In this document: in pieces, positions 45,578-55,854 of the stretch
Layout of the letters: the number at the start of each line of letters is the position of its first letter
Position numbering within the stretch: position 1 is the first letter of the stretch
Source of the DNA: Amaricoccus sp.
GTDB taxonomy: Bacteria; Pseudomonadota; Alphaproteobacteria; Rhodobacterales; Rhodobacteraceae
Direction of reading: 5' to 3'
Assembly (NCBI RefSeq): GCF_017993425.1
Contig: NZ_JAGOMQ010000020.1
Span: 1-64,000, forward strand
Length of the DNA: 64,000 bases
Translations under genes and position numbers: made by a program
The notes under the pieces: model-generated
Seen by the model: the letters and a program-made list of their open reading frames with translations, nothing else
Told to the model about the DNA's origin: nothing
Databases searched by the model: none

Positions 45578-46665
45578 CAGCGCCCCCTTCGCGCGAAGGC
45601 GCGCTCGGCGGGCAGGCGGACGAGATTCTCGAGCGCGCCGGTGAAGAGGATCACCAGCGCCTGGATCACCACGATCATGTCGCGGGTGATCGCCGGCATG
45701 TCGAAGGCGAGCTCGGCCCCGCCCTGGTAGAGGATGCCGAAGAGGATCGAGGCGAGGATGACGCCGAGCGGGTGCGAGCGGCCCATCAGCGCCACGGCGA
45801 TGCCGACGAAGCCCGCGCCGCCGACGTAGTCGAGCACCAGCCGGTGCTGGAAGCCCATGACGACGTTGAGCGCCATCATCCCCGCCATGGCGCCGGACAT
45901 GACCATGACGAGGATGGTGATGCGGACGGGGTCGATGCCGGCGTAGACCGCCGCCGGCTCGGAATGGCCGAACGCGCGGATCTCGTAGCCGAGGCGGGTG
46001 CGCCAGATCAGCAGCCAGGTCAGGAAGGCGGCGAGGAGCGCGAGGAGCGAGGTGAGGTTCATCGGCGTGCGCGACATCTTGACGCCGACGGCGGCGAGCA
46101 TCTCGTGCATGAAGGGCAGGTGGGCGCCCTGGGCGAAGTTGCGGGTCTCGGGCGCCATGGAGCCCGGGACCTTCAGCACGTTGACGAGGAGGTAGACGAC
46201 CAGCGCCGAGGCGATGAAGTTGAACATGATCGTGGTGATCACGATGTGGCTGCCGCGCTTCGCCTGGAGATAGCCCGGGATGAACGCCCAGGCCCCGCCG
46301 AAGAGGCCCGCGCCGAGGATGGCGAAGGGCAGCGCCAGCGCCCAGTGCGGCCAGGGCACGGCGAGGCAGACGAGGGTGACGCCGACGCCGCCGAGCGCCG
46401 CCTGGCCCTCGCCGCCGATGTTGAAGAGCCCGGCATGGAAGGCGATGGCGACGGAGAGGCCGGTGAAGACGAAGGTGGTGGCGTAGTAGAGCGTGAAGCC
46501 GATGGCGTAGGACGAGCCGAGCGAGCCCTGGATCAGGATGCGGACCGCCTGGACCGGGTCCTCGCCGATGAAGACCACGACGAGGCCGGCGACGAGGAAG
46601 GCGAGCGCGAGGTTCAGCCCCGGGATCAGGACGAGGTCGGCCCAGCGGGGCAGGGCGGGCGTCAT
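45577..46665 (-). CDS. Nucleoside ABC transporter permease (NupP/YufP-like)
   Basis: 362 residues, about ten helices, first permease of the importer. AIAFHAGLFNIGGEGQAALGG (75-95) and RAFGHSEPAAVYAGID are typical. In this locus its gene is separated from the ATPase gene by the opposite-strand brnTA pair (46710-47205), so read-through or a new promoter is needed for expression. Confidence 0.92.
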   Translation of the reverse strand: MTPALPRWADLVLIPGLNLALAFLVAGLVVVFIGEDPVQAVRILIQGSLGSSYAIGFTLYYATTFVFTGLSVAIAFHAGLFNIGGEGQAALGGVGVTLVCLAVPWPHWALALPFAILGAGLFGGAWAFIPGYLQAKRGSHIVITTIMFNFIASALVVYLLVNVLKVPGSMAPETRNFAQGAHLPFMHEMLAAVGVKMSRTPMNLTSLLALLAAFLTWLLIWRTRLGYEIRAFGHSEPAAVYAGIDPVRITILVMVMSGAMAGMMALNVVMGFQHRLVLDYVGGAGFVGIAVALMGRSHPLGVILASILFGILYQGGAELAFDMPAITRDMIVVIQALVILFTGALENLVRLPAERAFARRGR

Positions 46666-46709
46666 GCGGCCCTCTTGCTCGGGCGGAATTTATGTAGTAA
46701 CGGAAATTC

Positions 46710-46979
46710 GTGCTCGTCGAGTTCGACCCGGTGAAGCGTCAGGCCACGCTGGATGAGCGCGGGCTGGACATGGCGGAGGCGGGTCTGGTGTTCGCCGGAG
46801 ACGTGATCACCGTTGAGGACGACCGAAGGGACGACGGCGAGCCGCGCTATGTGACCGTCGGACGGCTGCGGGGCCGGATCGTGTTCGTCGCATGGACGCC
46901 GCGCGGAGACGCCCGTCGGATCATCCGCATGAGGAAGGCGAATGATCGGGAAAGAGCAATCTACGGGGGCCGGGTCTGA
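46710..46979 (+). CDS. brnT: BrnT family ribonuclease toxin
   Basis: 89-residue RelE-fold type II toxin. EFDPVKRQATLDERGLDM at the N-terminus, EPRYVTVGRLRGRIVFVAWT in the middle and RIIRMRKANDRERAIYG at the end (catalytic-type Arg/Lys set) are characteristic. Start codon GTG. It lies on the plus strand inside a minus-strand transport operon, and overlaps brnA by 38 bases. Confidence 0.9.
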   Translation: MLVEFDPVKRQATLDERGLDMAEAGLVFAGDVITVEDDRRDDGEPRYVTVGRLRGRIVFVAWTPRGDARRIIRMRKANDRERAIYGGRV

Positions 46980-47205
46980 GGATCCGGCCGAGGCGTTTGA
47001 CGACGACATCCCGGACCTGTCCACGCCGGAATGGCGGGCGAAGTTCGACGCGGCGCCGGTCATCCGAAGGGGGCGGCCGCCGCTGCCTGCGGCGAAGGTC
47101 TCGACCACGATCCGGCTCGATGCGGACGTGCTGGAGAAGTTCCGGGCGACCGGGCCGGGCTGGCAGAGCCGGATCAACGCGATCCTGAAGGCGGCCAAGC
47201 CGTAG
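46942..47205 (+). CDS. brnA: BrnA family antitoxin
   Basis: 87-residue antitoxin. The disordered acidic N-terminus (DDIPDLSTPEWRAKF) wraps the toxin; GRPPLPAAKVSTTIRLDAD leads into a ribbon-helix-helix DNA-binding end with FRATGPGWQSRINAILK. It presumably represses the brnTA promoter. Its stop is 10 bp from the stop of the convergent ABC ATPase gene. Confidence 0.9.
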   Translation: MIGKEQSTGAGSEDPAEAFDDDIPDLSTPEWRAKFDAAPVIRRGRPPLPAAKVSTTIRLDADVLEKFRATGPGWQSRINAILKAAKP

Positions 47206-47215
47206 GCCGCGGCGG

Positions 47216-48793
<1,578 letters not shown>

Positions 48794-48801
48794 CGCCCCT
48801 G

Positions 48802-49803
48802 TCAGCTCACCGGGCAGGCGCCGTCGGTGGTGTAGTCGTGAACCTTGATCTCGCCGGAGATGATCTTGGCCCGCGCCGTCTCGGCGGCGGCCTTCATCTC
48901 GTCGGTGATCAGCGCGGCGTTGTTCTCGTCGAGCGCCCAGCCGACGCCCTCCTCCTTGAGGCCCATCACGTAGACGCCCGAGGTCCACTTGCCGTTGTTG
49001 CTGTCCGAGAGCGCGTCGTAGACGGCGTTGTCGACCCGCTTCAGCATCGAGGTCAGGACGTGGCCGGGATGCAGGTAGTTCTGGTTCGAATCGACGCCGA
49101 TCCCGTAGACGCCGGCGTCGGCCGCCGCCTGCAGCACGCCGATGCCGGTGCCGCCGGCGGCGTGGTAGATCACGTCGGCGCCGCGGTCGATCTGGCTGCG
49201 GGTTATCTCGGCCCCGCGGGCCTGGTCGTTCCACGCCTCCGGCGTGTTGCCGGTCATGTTCTGGAACACCTCGGCGTCGGGGTTGGTGGCCTTGACGCCC
49301 TGCACGTAGCCGCAGGCGAACTTCTGGATCAGCGGGATGTCCATGCCGCCGACGAAGCCGACCTTGCCCGACTTCGACGCCATCGCCGCCAGCACCCCGA
49401 CGAGATAGCTGCCCTCGTGCTCGTTGAAGATGACCGAACGCACGTTCGGCTGGTCGACCACCGCATCGATGATGGCGAACTGCGTCTCGGGGAACTCCTG
49501 GGCGACCGTCTGCATCGCCGTCTCGTTCGAGAAGCCGGCGACGACCACCGGATTGTTGCCGCGCTCGGCGAAGCGGCGGAGCGCCTGCTCGCGCTGGGCG
49601 TCCTGCTGGATCTCGAACTCGGCGTAGCCGATCCCGGTCTCGGTCTTGAAGCGCTCGGCGCCCTCGAAGGAGGCCTGGTTGAACGACTTGTCGAACTTGC
49701 CGCCGCGATCGAAGATCACCGCCGGATTGGCGTTCTGGGCCTGCGCCGCCGTCGTCGCCGCGACGAGCGCCGCCGCCGCCACGAGGGTCTTTGCCAGGGT
49801 CAT
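48802..49803 (-). CDS. BMP family nucleoside-binding protein
   Basis: 333-residue periplasmic binding protein of the basic membrane protein (PnrA-like) family, which binds purine nucleosides. Signal peptide ends AQAQ with no lipobox Cys, the usual alphaproteobacterial form. Motifs: GKFDKSFNQASFEGAERF, NEHEGSYLVGVLAA, GFVGGMDIPLIQKFACGYVQG, HAAGGTGIGVLQAA. ATG 49803 is preceded by ggaggagcag on the minus strand. Heads the nucleoside uptake operon. Confidence 0.94.
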   Translation of the reverse strand: MTLAKTLVAAAALVAATTAAQAQNANPAVIFDRGGKFDKSFNQASFEGAERFKTETGIGYAEFEIQQDAQREQALRRFAERGNNPVVVAGFSNETAMQTVAQEFPETQFAIIDAVVDQPNVRSVIFNEHEGSYLVGVLAAMASKSGKVGFVGGMDIPLIQKFACGYVQGVKATNPDAEVFQNMTGNTPEAWNDQARGAEITRSQIDRGADVIYHAAGGTGIGVLQAAADAGVYGIGVDSNQNYLHPGHVLTSMLKRVDNAVYDALSDSNNGKWTSGVYVMGLKEEGVGWALDENNAALITDEMKAAAETARAKIISGEIKVHDYTTDGACPVS

Positions 49804-49899
49804 CTGCTCCTCCAAGGAAATACCGCGTGTTCCCGCCGGCGGCGCGTCGGTCGCGGCCTTGCCGCGACGCAAGGGGGCGCCGGCCCAAAGCGACGGCGT

Positions 49900-49929
49900 A
49901 GTAAAGGCTTATCGCCCGAAGCCGGTCAA
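49900..49929 (-). promoter_or_regulatory. Promoter of the nucleoside transport operon
   Basis: On the minus strand TTGACC (49929-49924) and TTTACT (49905-49900) are separated by 18 bp, about 100 bp before the binding-protein ATG. The -35 overlaps the stop of rimI. Confidence 0.5.
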
Positions 49930-50378
49930 TCGGTTTTTCCGCGAGCGGCCTCCAGCGCGACGGGCGCCAGACGTTTGCACAAGGTGAGGGCAGCGATGGC
50001 CGGCGCGCGCGCCCGGCGGTAGTATCCGGGCCGCCGGCCCGCCTCGGCGAAGCCGGCCCGGGCATAGAGCGCGCGCGCCGCGGCGTTGTCCTCGGCGACC
50101 TCCAGGAAGGCCTCCGCCGCGCCCCGCCGCGCCGCTTCGGCTTCGAACCCGGCGAGGAGCCCCGCCCCCTCGCCGCGGCCGCGCGCCTCGGGGGCGACGG
50201 CGATGGTGAGAAGCTCGGCCTCGCCCGCGGCGGCGCGGCCGAGCGCGAAGCCCAGCGGCCGGGCGAGCAGGAAGCACGCCGGCTCGGCGAGGAGCCCGGC
50301 GAAGGCCGCGGCCGACCAGGGCGGCGGCGCGACGTCGAAGCAGCGCGCGTGCAGCGCCGCCAGCGCCTCAGGCGTCAT
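49926..50378 (-). CDS. rimI: Ribosomal-protein-alanine N-acetyltransferase
   Basis: 150-residue GNAT enzyme, acetylating the N-terminus of S18. Acetyl-CoA loop: TIAVAPEARGRGEGAGLLAGF (split Q/RxxGxG/A), then FLEVAEDNAAARALYARAGF and RRPGYYRR, typical of RimI. Overlaps tsaB by 11 bases, the standard tsaB-rimI pair. Confidence 0.9.
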   Translation of the reverse strand: MTPEALAALHARCFDVAPPPWSAAAFAGLLAEPACFLLARPLGFALGRAAAGEAELLTIAVAPEARGRGEGAGLLAGFEAEAARRGAAEAFLEVAEDNAAARALYARAGFAEAGRRPGYYRRARAPAIAALTLCKRLAPVALEAARGKTD

Positions 50379-50997
50379 CGAGGAGCCTCGGCGCCGGCTC
50401 GCCCGGGGCCGCGTCCGGCGGGCGCAGGTAGATCGGCGCCGGGGGCGGCCCGGGATCGCCGAGGCGGGCGGCCGCGAGCCGGGCGATCGCCGCCGGGTCG
50501 GGCGCCTCCGCCGCCTCGGGCGCGCCCGGCGCGGCCGCGGCGCCGAGGCGGCGGGCGCCGGGCGGGGCGAGACCCGCGAGATCCTCGAGGGCGACCAGCG
50601 CGGCGGGCGCGCGCGGCGCGCCGCCGGTGAAAGCCTGCGCCGCGACCATGCCCCGGCGCGCGTCGACGGCGACCAGCGCATCGGCGTGCCCCACGGCCAG
50701 CGCCTCCAGCCGCGAGACGCCGATCGCCGGCCGGTCGAGGGCGAGGGCGAGCCCGCGGGCGGTCGCCACGGCGACGCGGACGCCGGTGAAGTCCCCGGGC
50801 CCGGTCGAGACGGCGATGGCGTCGAGATCGCTCCAGGCCGCGCCGCCCTCGGCCAATGTCGCCTCCAGCACGGGAATCAGCCGCTCCGCCTCGCGGCGGT
50901 CGGTCGCCTCGGCGCGCGCCGCCAGCACGCGGCCGCCACGGACCAGCGCGGCGGCGCAGCGTCCGCCGGCGGCGTCGAAGGCGAGGATCAGCGGCAG
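50368..50997 (-). CDS. tsaB: tRNA threonylcarbamoyladenosine protein TsaB, probable CTG start
   Basis: 209-residue ASKHA-fold partner of TsaD in t6A37 tRNA modification. With a start at CTG 50997 the protein begins LPLILAFDAAGGRCAAALV, the conserved TsaB N-terminus, and the GGAG in ccggagccggc lies 5 bases before. No ATG, GTG or TTG occurs in frame between the upstream stop and GTG 50928, which would delete this first strand. STGPGDFTGVRVAVATARGLA is the other TsaB hallmark. The C-terminal part is short and Pro/Ala-rich. Confidence 0.85.
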   Translation of the reverse strand: MPLILAFDAAGGRCAAALVRGGRVLAARAEATDRREAERLIPVLEATLAEGGAAWSDLDAIAVSTGPGDFTGVRVAVATARGLALALDRPAIGVSRLEALAVGHADALVAVDARRGMVAAQAFTGGAPRAPAALVALEDLAGLAPPGARRLGAAAAPGAPEAAEAPDPAAIARLAAARLGDPGPPPAPIYLRPPDAAPGEPAPRLLDDA

Positions 50998-51016
50998 GCC
51001 GGCTCCGGTCTCGGCG

Positions 51017-51577
51017 TCAGAGGCCGACAGGGCGAACCTCGGTCACCTCGGGGATGTAGTGCCGGAGCAGGTTCTCGATGCCCATCTTCAGGGTCATCGT
51101 CGAGGACGGGCAGCCGGCGCAGGCCCCCTGCATGTGCAGGTAGACCACGCCGCGGTCGAAGCCGTGGAAGGTGATGTCGCCGCCGTCCTGCGCCACCGCC
51201 GGGCGGACGCGGGTGTCGAGCAGCTCCTTGATCTGCCCGACGATCTCGGCGTCGGGTCCGTCATGGGCGGCGTGCTCGACCGTTCCGGCCTCGCCCTCCA
51301 TCGCGGGGGCGCCGGACTGGAAGTGCTCCATGATCGCGCCGAGGATCGCCGGCTTGACGTGGCTCCAGTCGACGTCTTCGGCCTTGGTCACGGTGACGAA
51401 GTCGTGGCCGAAGAACACGCCCGTCACCCCGCCCGCGCCGAAGATGCGCCGGGCCAGCGGCGAGGCCGCCGCCGCCGTCTCGGAGGGGAAGTCCGCCGTG
51501 CCCGCCGCCAGCACGACCTGGCCGGGCAGGAACTTGAGCGTGGCGGGATTGGGCGTGGACTCGGTCTGGATGAACAT
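51017..51577 (-). CDS. NifU-like Fe-S scaffold/carrier protein (Nfu type)
   Basis: 186 residues. N-terminal Nfu domain (MFIQTESTPNPATLKFLPGQ, 1-85) and C-terminal NifU domain with GACAGCPSS, C153 and C156 binding a [4Fe-4S] cluster that is passed to target enzymes. It lies 20 bp upstream of the tsaB CTG. A palindrome like an Irr/ICE box is 60 bp before the start. Confidence 0.92.
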   Translation of the reverse strand: MFIQTESTPNPATLKFLPGQVVLAAGTADFPSETAAAASPLARRIFGAGGVTGVFFGHDFVTVTKAEDVDWSHVKPAILGAIMEHFQSGAPAMEGEAGTVEHAAHDGPDAEIVGQIKELLDTRVRPAVAQDGGDITFHGFDRGVVYLHMQGACAGCPSSTMTLKMGIENLLRHYIPEVTEVRPVGL

Positions 51578-51636
51578 CTCGGGCGCTCCGTCTGCTGGTC
51601 CTCAAGTGCGCCCGCGAGGCCCGGGAGTCAAGTCAG

Positions 51637-51653
51637 GCTGGAATCGTTCTAGA
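51637..51653 (-). promoter_or_regulatory. Possible Irr/ICE-like iron-response box
   Basis: On the minus strand TCTAGAA-CGA-TTCCAGC resembles TTTAGAA-N3-TTCTAAA, the iron control element read by Irr in alphaproteobacteria. The left half matches 6 of 7, the right half only 4 of 7. Location upstream of an Fe-S carrier gene supports it; the match alone is weak. Confidence 0.3.
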
Positions 51654-51836
51654 ATGTCGGTCGTTTGCGCGTCGGGAGGCGGCCGTCGGCGTGGGGCAGA
51701 TCCGGCGTCGCGGAATGTCAGGTAATATCAATTTGTTGGCGATGGAGCGGCGTCGGGGCTGGCGACAGCGCCCTTGCCGACAGGGCCTGCGATGGATAAG
51801 TCTCCGAAGTTTTCAGGAATCCGCCGCAGGAAGAGC

Positions 51837-53321
51837 ATGGCCGAACTCGCCTACAAGGAGCCGGAGCCGAAGATCATTGCCGGCGCGAAGGGCGACTGGG
51901 AGCTGGTGATCGGGCTCGAGGTCCATGCCCAGGTCAGCTCGCAGGCGAAGCTGTTCTCCGGCGCCTCGACCGGATTCGGGGCCGAGCCGAACACCAATGT
52001 CAGCCTCGTCGACGCGGCGATGCCGGGGATGCTGCCGGTGCTGAACGCGTTCTGCGTCGAGCAGGCGGTGCGCACGGGGCTGGGGCTGAAGGCGCGGATC
52101 AACCTCTTCTCGCGCTTCGACCGCAAGAACTACTTCTACCCGGACTTGCCGCAGGGCTATCAGATCAGCCAGCTCTACCACCCGATCGTCGGCGAGGGCG
52201 AGGTGCTGGTCGACATGGCCCCGGGCGTCGCCCGCAAGGTACGGGTGGAGCGCATCCATCTGGAGCAGGACGCCGGCAAGTCGATCCACGACCTCGACCC
52301 CGAGGCGACGCTGGTCGATCTCAACCGCACTGGCGTCGCGCTGATGGAGATCGTCTCGCGCCCCGACATCCGCGGGCCGGAGGAGGCGGCGGAATACGTG
52401 CGCAAGCTGCGGCAGATCCTGCGCTACCTCGGCACCTGCGACGGCAACATGCAGGAGGGGAGCCTGCGGGCGGACGTGAACCTGAGCGTGCGGCCGAAGG
52501 GGTCGGACACGCTCGGCACGCGCTGCGAGATCAAGAACATGAACTCGATGCGCTTCATCCAGCAGGCCATCGAATACGAGGCCCGCCGGCAGATCGCCAT
52601 CCTCGAGGACGGCGGGACGGTGGAGCAGGAGACCCGGCTCTACGACCCGTCGAAGGGCGAGACCCGGTCGATGCGCTCCAAGGAGGAGGCGCACGACTAC
52701 CGCTACTTCCCCGACCCCGACCTGCTGCCGCTGGAGCTCGACCAGGCTTGGGTCGACGCCATCGGCGCCGGCCTGCCGGAGCTGCCGGACGCGCGCAAGG
52801 CGCGGTTCGTCCTGGACTACGGCATGACCGAGTACGACGCGGGCGTGCTGACCGCCGAGGCGCCGAGCGCCGACTGGTTCGAGGCGGTCGCCCGCGGCCG
52901 CGACGGCAAGCAGGCGGCGAACTGGGTGATCAACGAGCTGTTCGGCCGGCTGAACAAGGAAGGCCGGACCATCGAGACGAGCCCGATCTCGCCGGCGCAG
53001 CTCGGCGGGCTGATCGACCTGATCGGCACGGGCGAGATCTCGGGCAAGATCGCCAAGGACGTCTTCGACATTCTCTGGACCGAGGGCGGCGACTCGGCCG
53101 AGGTGGTGGCCGCCCGCGGCCTGAAGCAGGTGACCGACGCCGGCGCCATCGCCGCGGCGGTCGACGAGGTGATCGCGGCGAACCCCGACAAGGTGGCCGC
53201 GGCCCAGGCCAAGCCGTCGATGGCGGGCTGGTTCGTCGGCCAGGTGATGAAGGCGACCGGCGGCAAGGCCAATCCGCAGGCGGTGAACGAGCTCGTCAGG
53301 GCGCGGCTCGGCCTCGACTGA
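51837..53321 (+). CDS. gatB: Asp-tRNA(Asn)/Glu-tRNA(Gln) amidotransferase subunit B
   Basis: 494-residue tRNA-binding and kinase subunit of Gat[15 protein letters not shown] (about 20-31) starts the cradle domain; [38 protein letters not shown] and [16 protein letters not shown] are family signatures. The C-terminal YqeY-like domain runs to [11 protein letters not shown]. gatA and gatC are not in the window. The ATG at 51837 (after aggaagagc) is preferred to an upstream ATG at 51792. Confidence 0.97.
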   Translation: MAELAYKEPEPKIIAGAKGDWELVIGLEVHAQVSSQAKLFSGASTGFGAEPNTNVSLVDAAMPGMLPVLNAFCVEQAVRTGLGLKARINLFSRFDRKNYFYPDLPQGYQISQLYHPIVGEGEVLVDMAPGVARKVRVERIHLEQDAGKSIHDLDPEATLVDLNRTGVALMEIVSRPDIRGPEEAAEYVRKLRQILRYLGTCDGNMQEGSLRADVNLSVRPKGSDTLGTRCEIKNMNSMRFIQQAIEYEARRQIAILEDGGTVEQETRLYDPSKGETRSMRSKEEAHDYRYFPDPDLLPLELDQAWVDAIGAGLPELPDARKARFVLDYGMTEYDAGVLTAEAPSADWFEAVARGRDGKQAANWVINELFGRLNKEGRTIETSPISPAQLGGLIDLIGTGEISGKIAKDVFDILWTEGGDSAEVVAARGLKQVTDAGAIAAAVDEVIAANPDKVAAAQAKPSMAGWFVGQVMKATGGKANPQAVNELVRARLGLD

Positions 53322-53336
53322 GCCGGAGGGGGTGGG

Positions 53337-53783
53337 ATGACATACGAATACAAGGTCACGCCGGCCCCGCGACGGCCGAAGCGGATGAAGGGGATGAAGT
53401 CGGCCGAGGCCTTCGCCGCGACGCTGGCCGAGGCGATCAACGTGGCGGCGCGCGAGGGCTGGGAATACGTCCGCGCCGAGTCGCTGCCGGCGATCGAGGG
53501 CGGCGGCTGGTTCCGCCGCCCTTCCGAGACCGTGGAGACCGTGCTCATCTTCCGCCGCCCGCGGGAGAGCGCCGAGCCGCGGCTCGCGGCGGCGCGGGTG
53601 GAGGCGGGCCTGGACGAGGCCCCGCCCGGCCCGCGGCTGGGGGCGGTCGACCGGCCGGTGCCGGCGTCCGCCGCGCCGCTCCGGCGCGAGCCGCGGGTGG
53701 CCGAGCCGGCCGTCCAGCCGGCGACGGGGCCGGCGGTGGCGACGCCGCTACGCCCGCCCCCCCGGCTCGGGCCCGCCGACTAG
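53337..53783 (+). CDS. DUF4177 domain protein
   Basis: 148 residues. The first 75 (YEYKVTPAPRRP, AINVAAREGWEYVRAESLP, ETVLIFRRP) are a DUF4177 domain of unknown function. The rest is a Pro/Ala/Arg-rich low-complexity tail. It follows gatB by 15 bp and its 3' end overlaps the convergent bolA gene by 36 bp. Confidence 0.8.
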   Translation: MTYEYKVTPAPRRPKRMKGMKSAEAFAATLAEAINVAAREGWEYVRAESLPAIEGGGWFRRPSETVETVLIFRRPRESAEPRLAAARVEAGLDEAPPGPRLGAVDRPVPASAAPLRREPRVAEPAVQPATGPAVATPLRPPPRLGPAD

Positions 53784-54074
53784 GCCGTCGTCGTAGCCGT
53801 CGGACTCGCCGGAGAGCTCCAGCGCCAGCGCGTGCAGGCCGGAGGCCAGCTCCTCGCGCAGGGCGGCGTGGACGGCGCGCGCGCGCTCGATGCGGCTCAG
53901 GCCATCGAAGGCGGCGCTGCGCATCACCACGCGGTAATGGGTGTTCCCGCCCTCGCGCCAGCCGCCATGGCCGCGGTGGCTCTCGCTCTCGTCGATCACC
54001 TTCAGGAAGTCCGGCGCGAAGCGCGCCGACAGCTTCGCGTGGACCGACTTCGTCGAATATGGCGGCTCGGCCAT
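53748..54074 (-). CDS. BolA family protein
   Basis: 108 residues. ESESHRGHGG (about 29-38) with the conserved His residues, THYRVVMRSAAFDG and SRIERARAVHAALREEL define BolA, a partner of monothiol glutaredoxins in iron handling and stress. It has a longer C-terminus (SGESDGYDDGLVGGPE) than usual, caused by the overlap with the convergent gene. ATG 54074. Confidence 0.92.
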   Translation of the reverse strand: MAEPPYSTKSVHAKLSARFAPDFLKVIDESESHRGHGGWREGGNTHYRVVMRSAAFDGLSRIERARAVHAALREELASGLHALALELSGESDGYDDGLVGGPEPGGRA

Positions 54075-54167
54075 GGACTGCCTCCCGACGGCGCGGGTCT
54101 TGGCCCGCCCGCCCAAATGACTAGACTGACTCGCCCCGAGTCGAACAGCCGAAAGGCCCCTCTGCCG

Positions 54168-54827
54168 ATGCGCCGTCCCTCGCCCTTCAATTTCGACATC
54201 TCGGCCAGCGCCGACAAGAAGCGTCGGGCGCGGACGCGGGGCGCGTCGGGCGTCGAGACGGGCCGGGTCTGCGACAAGCCGGGCTGCGACAAGCCCGGCA
54301 GGTTCCGCGCCCCGCGCTCGCCGGAGCAGCTCGACGACTTCTTCTGGTTCTGCCTCGACCACGTCCGCGAGTACAATCTGAAGTGGAACTTCTTCCAGGA
54401 CCAGTCGGAGGCCGAGCTGGAGCGCCAGTTCGCCGCCGACCGGGTCTGGGACCGCGCCACCCGGCCGTTCAGCGAGACGGTGACACGGCCGGGCGCGACG
54501 CCCCACGCCGAGGGACGGGCCTGGGCGCGCTTCGGCTACCACGACCCGATGGAGGCGCTCGGCGACAAGGGCACGCTGAACCCTGGCGGCGAGCGCGGCC
54601 CGGCGGTCCGCCCGCAGCGCCGCCTGCCGCCGACCGAGCGCAAGGCGCTCGAGATCCTCGACGCGCAGGACACCCAGTCGAAGAGCGAGATCCGGCAGAT
54701 CTACAAGGCGCTGGTCAAGGACCTGCACCCCGACATGAACGGTGGCAAGCGCGACGACGAGGCCCGCCTGACCGAGGTCGTCTGGGCCTGGGAGCAGATC
54801 AAGACCAGCCGCAGCTTCCCCGACTGA
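54168..54827 (+). CDS. J-domain (DnaJ-like) protein
   Basis: 219 residues with the J domain at the C-terminus (about 155-219): ALEILDAQDTQSKSEIRQIY, then KDLHPDMNGG containing the HPD motif. The N-terminal half has two Cys (CDKPGCDKPG) and aromatic WFCLDHVREYNLKWNFF; function unknown. Common next to bolA in alphaproteobacteria. HPD suggests it stimulates DnaK. Confidence 0.9.
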   Translation: MRRPSPFNFDISASADKKRRARTRGASGVETGRVCDKPGCDKPGRFRAPRSPEQLDDFFWFCLDHVREYNLKWNFFQDQSEAELERQFAADRVWDRATRPFSETVTRPGATPHAEGRAWARFGYHDPMEALGDKGTLNPGGERGPAVRPQRRLPPTERKALEILDAQDTQSKSEIRQIYKALVKDLHPDMNGGKRDDEARLTEVVWAWEQIKTSRSFPD

Positions 54828-54858
54828 CGCCCCGCCGCGACCAGCCTCGCCGCGGACC

Positions 54859-55854
54859 TCAGGCCAGCCCCTCGGCCGCGAACAGCGCGCGGAGGTCCGT
54901 CTCCGGGCGGGCGCCGTAGTGCGAGATCACCTCGCCCGCCGCCACGCAGCCCATGCGGGCGCTGTCGAGCCAGCTGCGGCCGGTGACCGCGCCGTGGAGC
55001 AGGCCCGCGGCGAAGAGGTCGCCTGCCCCGGTGGCGTCGACCACCCGCACCCGCGTCGCCGGGGCGTGGACGCGCTCCTCGCCGGCGACGACATGCGCGC
55101 CCCCCGCGCCGATCGTGCAGGCGGTGACCGGGACCTCGGCCCGCGCCCGCGCGATCGCCGCCTCGATGTCGTCGGTGAGGTAGAGCGACCTCAGCTCGTG
55201 CTCGTTGGCGACGAGGAGGTCGACGTCGGCCCGGATCATCGCAAGGAAGGCGTCGCGGTGCCGCTCGACGCAGAACGGATCGGAGAGGGTGATCGCCACC
55301 TTCCCCCCCGCCGCCTTGGCCGCGCGGATCGCCCGGGCGAAGGCGGCATGACTCTGCGGCCCGTCGAAGCGGTAGCCTTCGAGGAAAATCCACTCCGCCG
55401 CCGCCATCTGGGCGACGTCGACGTCCGCCGGCGCCAGATGCTCGGAGACCCCGAGATAGGTGTTCATCGACCGCTCGCCGTCCGGCGAGACCAGCACGAG
55501 GCAGCGGCCGGTCTCCTCGGGATGGTCCCTCGGCGCCAGCGGCGTCTCGTAGACCGCCCCCATCGCCCGCAGGTCATGGGCGAAGATCGCGCCGAGCTGG
55601 TCGTCCTTGACCTTGCCGACATAGGCGGTCCGCGACCCGAGCGCCGCGAGCCCCGCCACCGTGTTCGCCGCCGACCCGCCGGAGACCTCGCGCGCCGCCC
55701 CCATCGCCGCGTAGAGCTCGATCGCCCGCGCCGTGCCGATCAGCTGCATGATGCCGCGCTCGACGCCCATGCGGTCGAGGAACGCCTCCTCGATGGAGGC
55801 GATCACGTCGACAAGCGCATTGCCGACCCCGACGACCTGGAGGGGCTTCGTCAC
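54859..55854 (-). CDS. PfkB family kinase (adenosine kinase-like)
   Basis: 331 residues. VVGVGNALVDVIASIEE at the start, GGSAANTVAGLAALG (58-72) and DATGAGDLFAAGLLHG (about 290-305, anion hole and catalytic Asp) define the ribokinase/PfkB family; the pattern is closest to adenosine kinase-like members. GTG start. Its start overlaps the stop of nth by 4 bases. Could contribute to nucleoside salvage with the transport operon upstream in the window. Confidence 0.88.
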   Translation of the reverse strand: MTKPLQVVGVGNALVDVIASIEEAFLDRMGVERGIMQLIGTARAIELYAAMGAAREVSGGSAANTVAGLAALGSRTAYVGKVKDDQLGAIFAHDLRAMGAVYETPLAPRDHPEETGRCLVLVSPDGERSMNTYLGVSEHLAPADVDVAQMAAAEWIFLEGYRFDGPQSHAAFARAIRAAKAAGGKVAITLSDPFCVERHRDAFLAMIRADVDLLVANEHELRSLYLTDDIEAAIARARAEVPVTACTIGAGGAHVVAGEERVHAPATRVRVVDATGAGDLFAAGLLHGAVTGRSWLDSARMGCVAAGEVISHYGARPETDLRALFAAEGLA

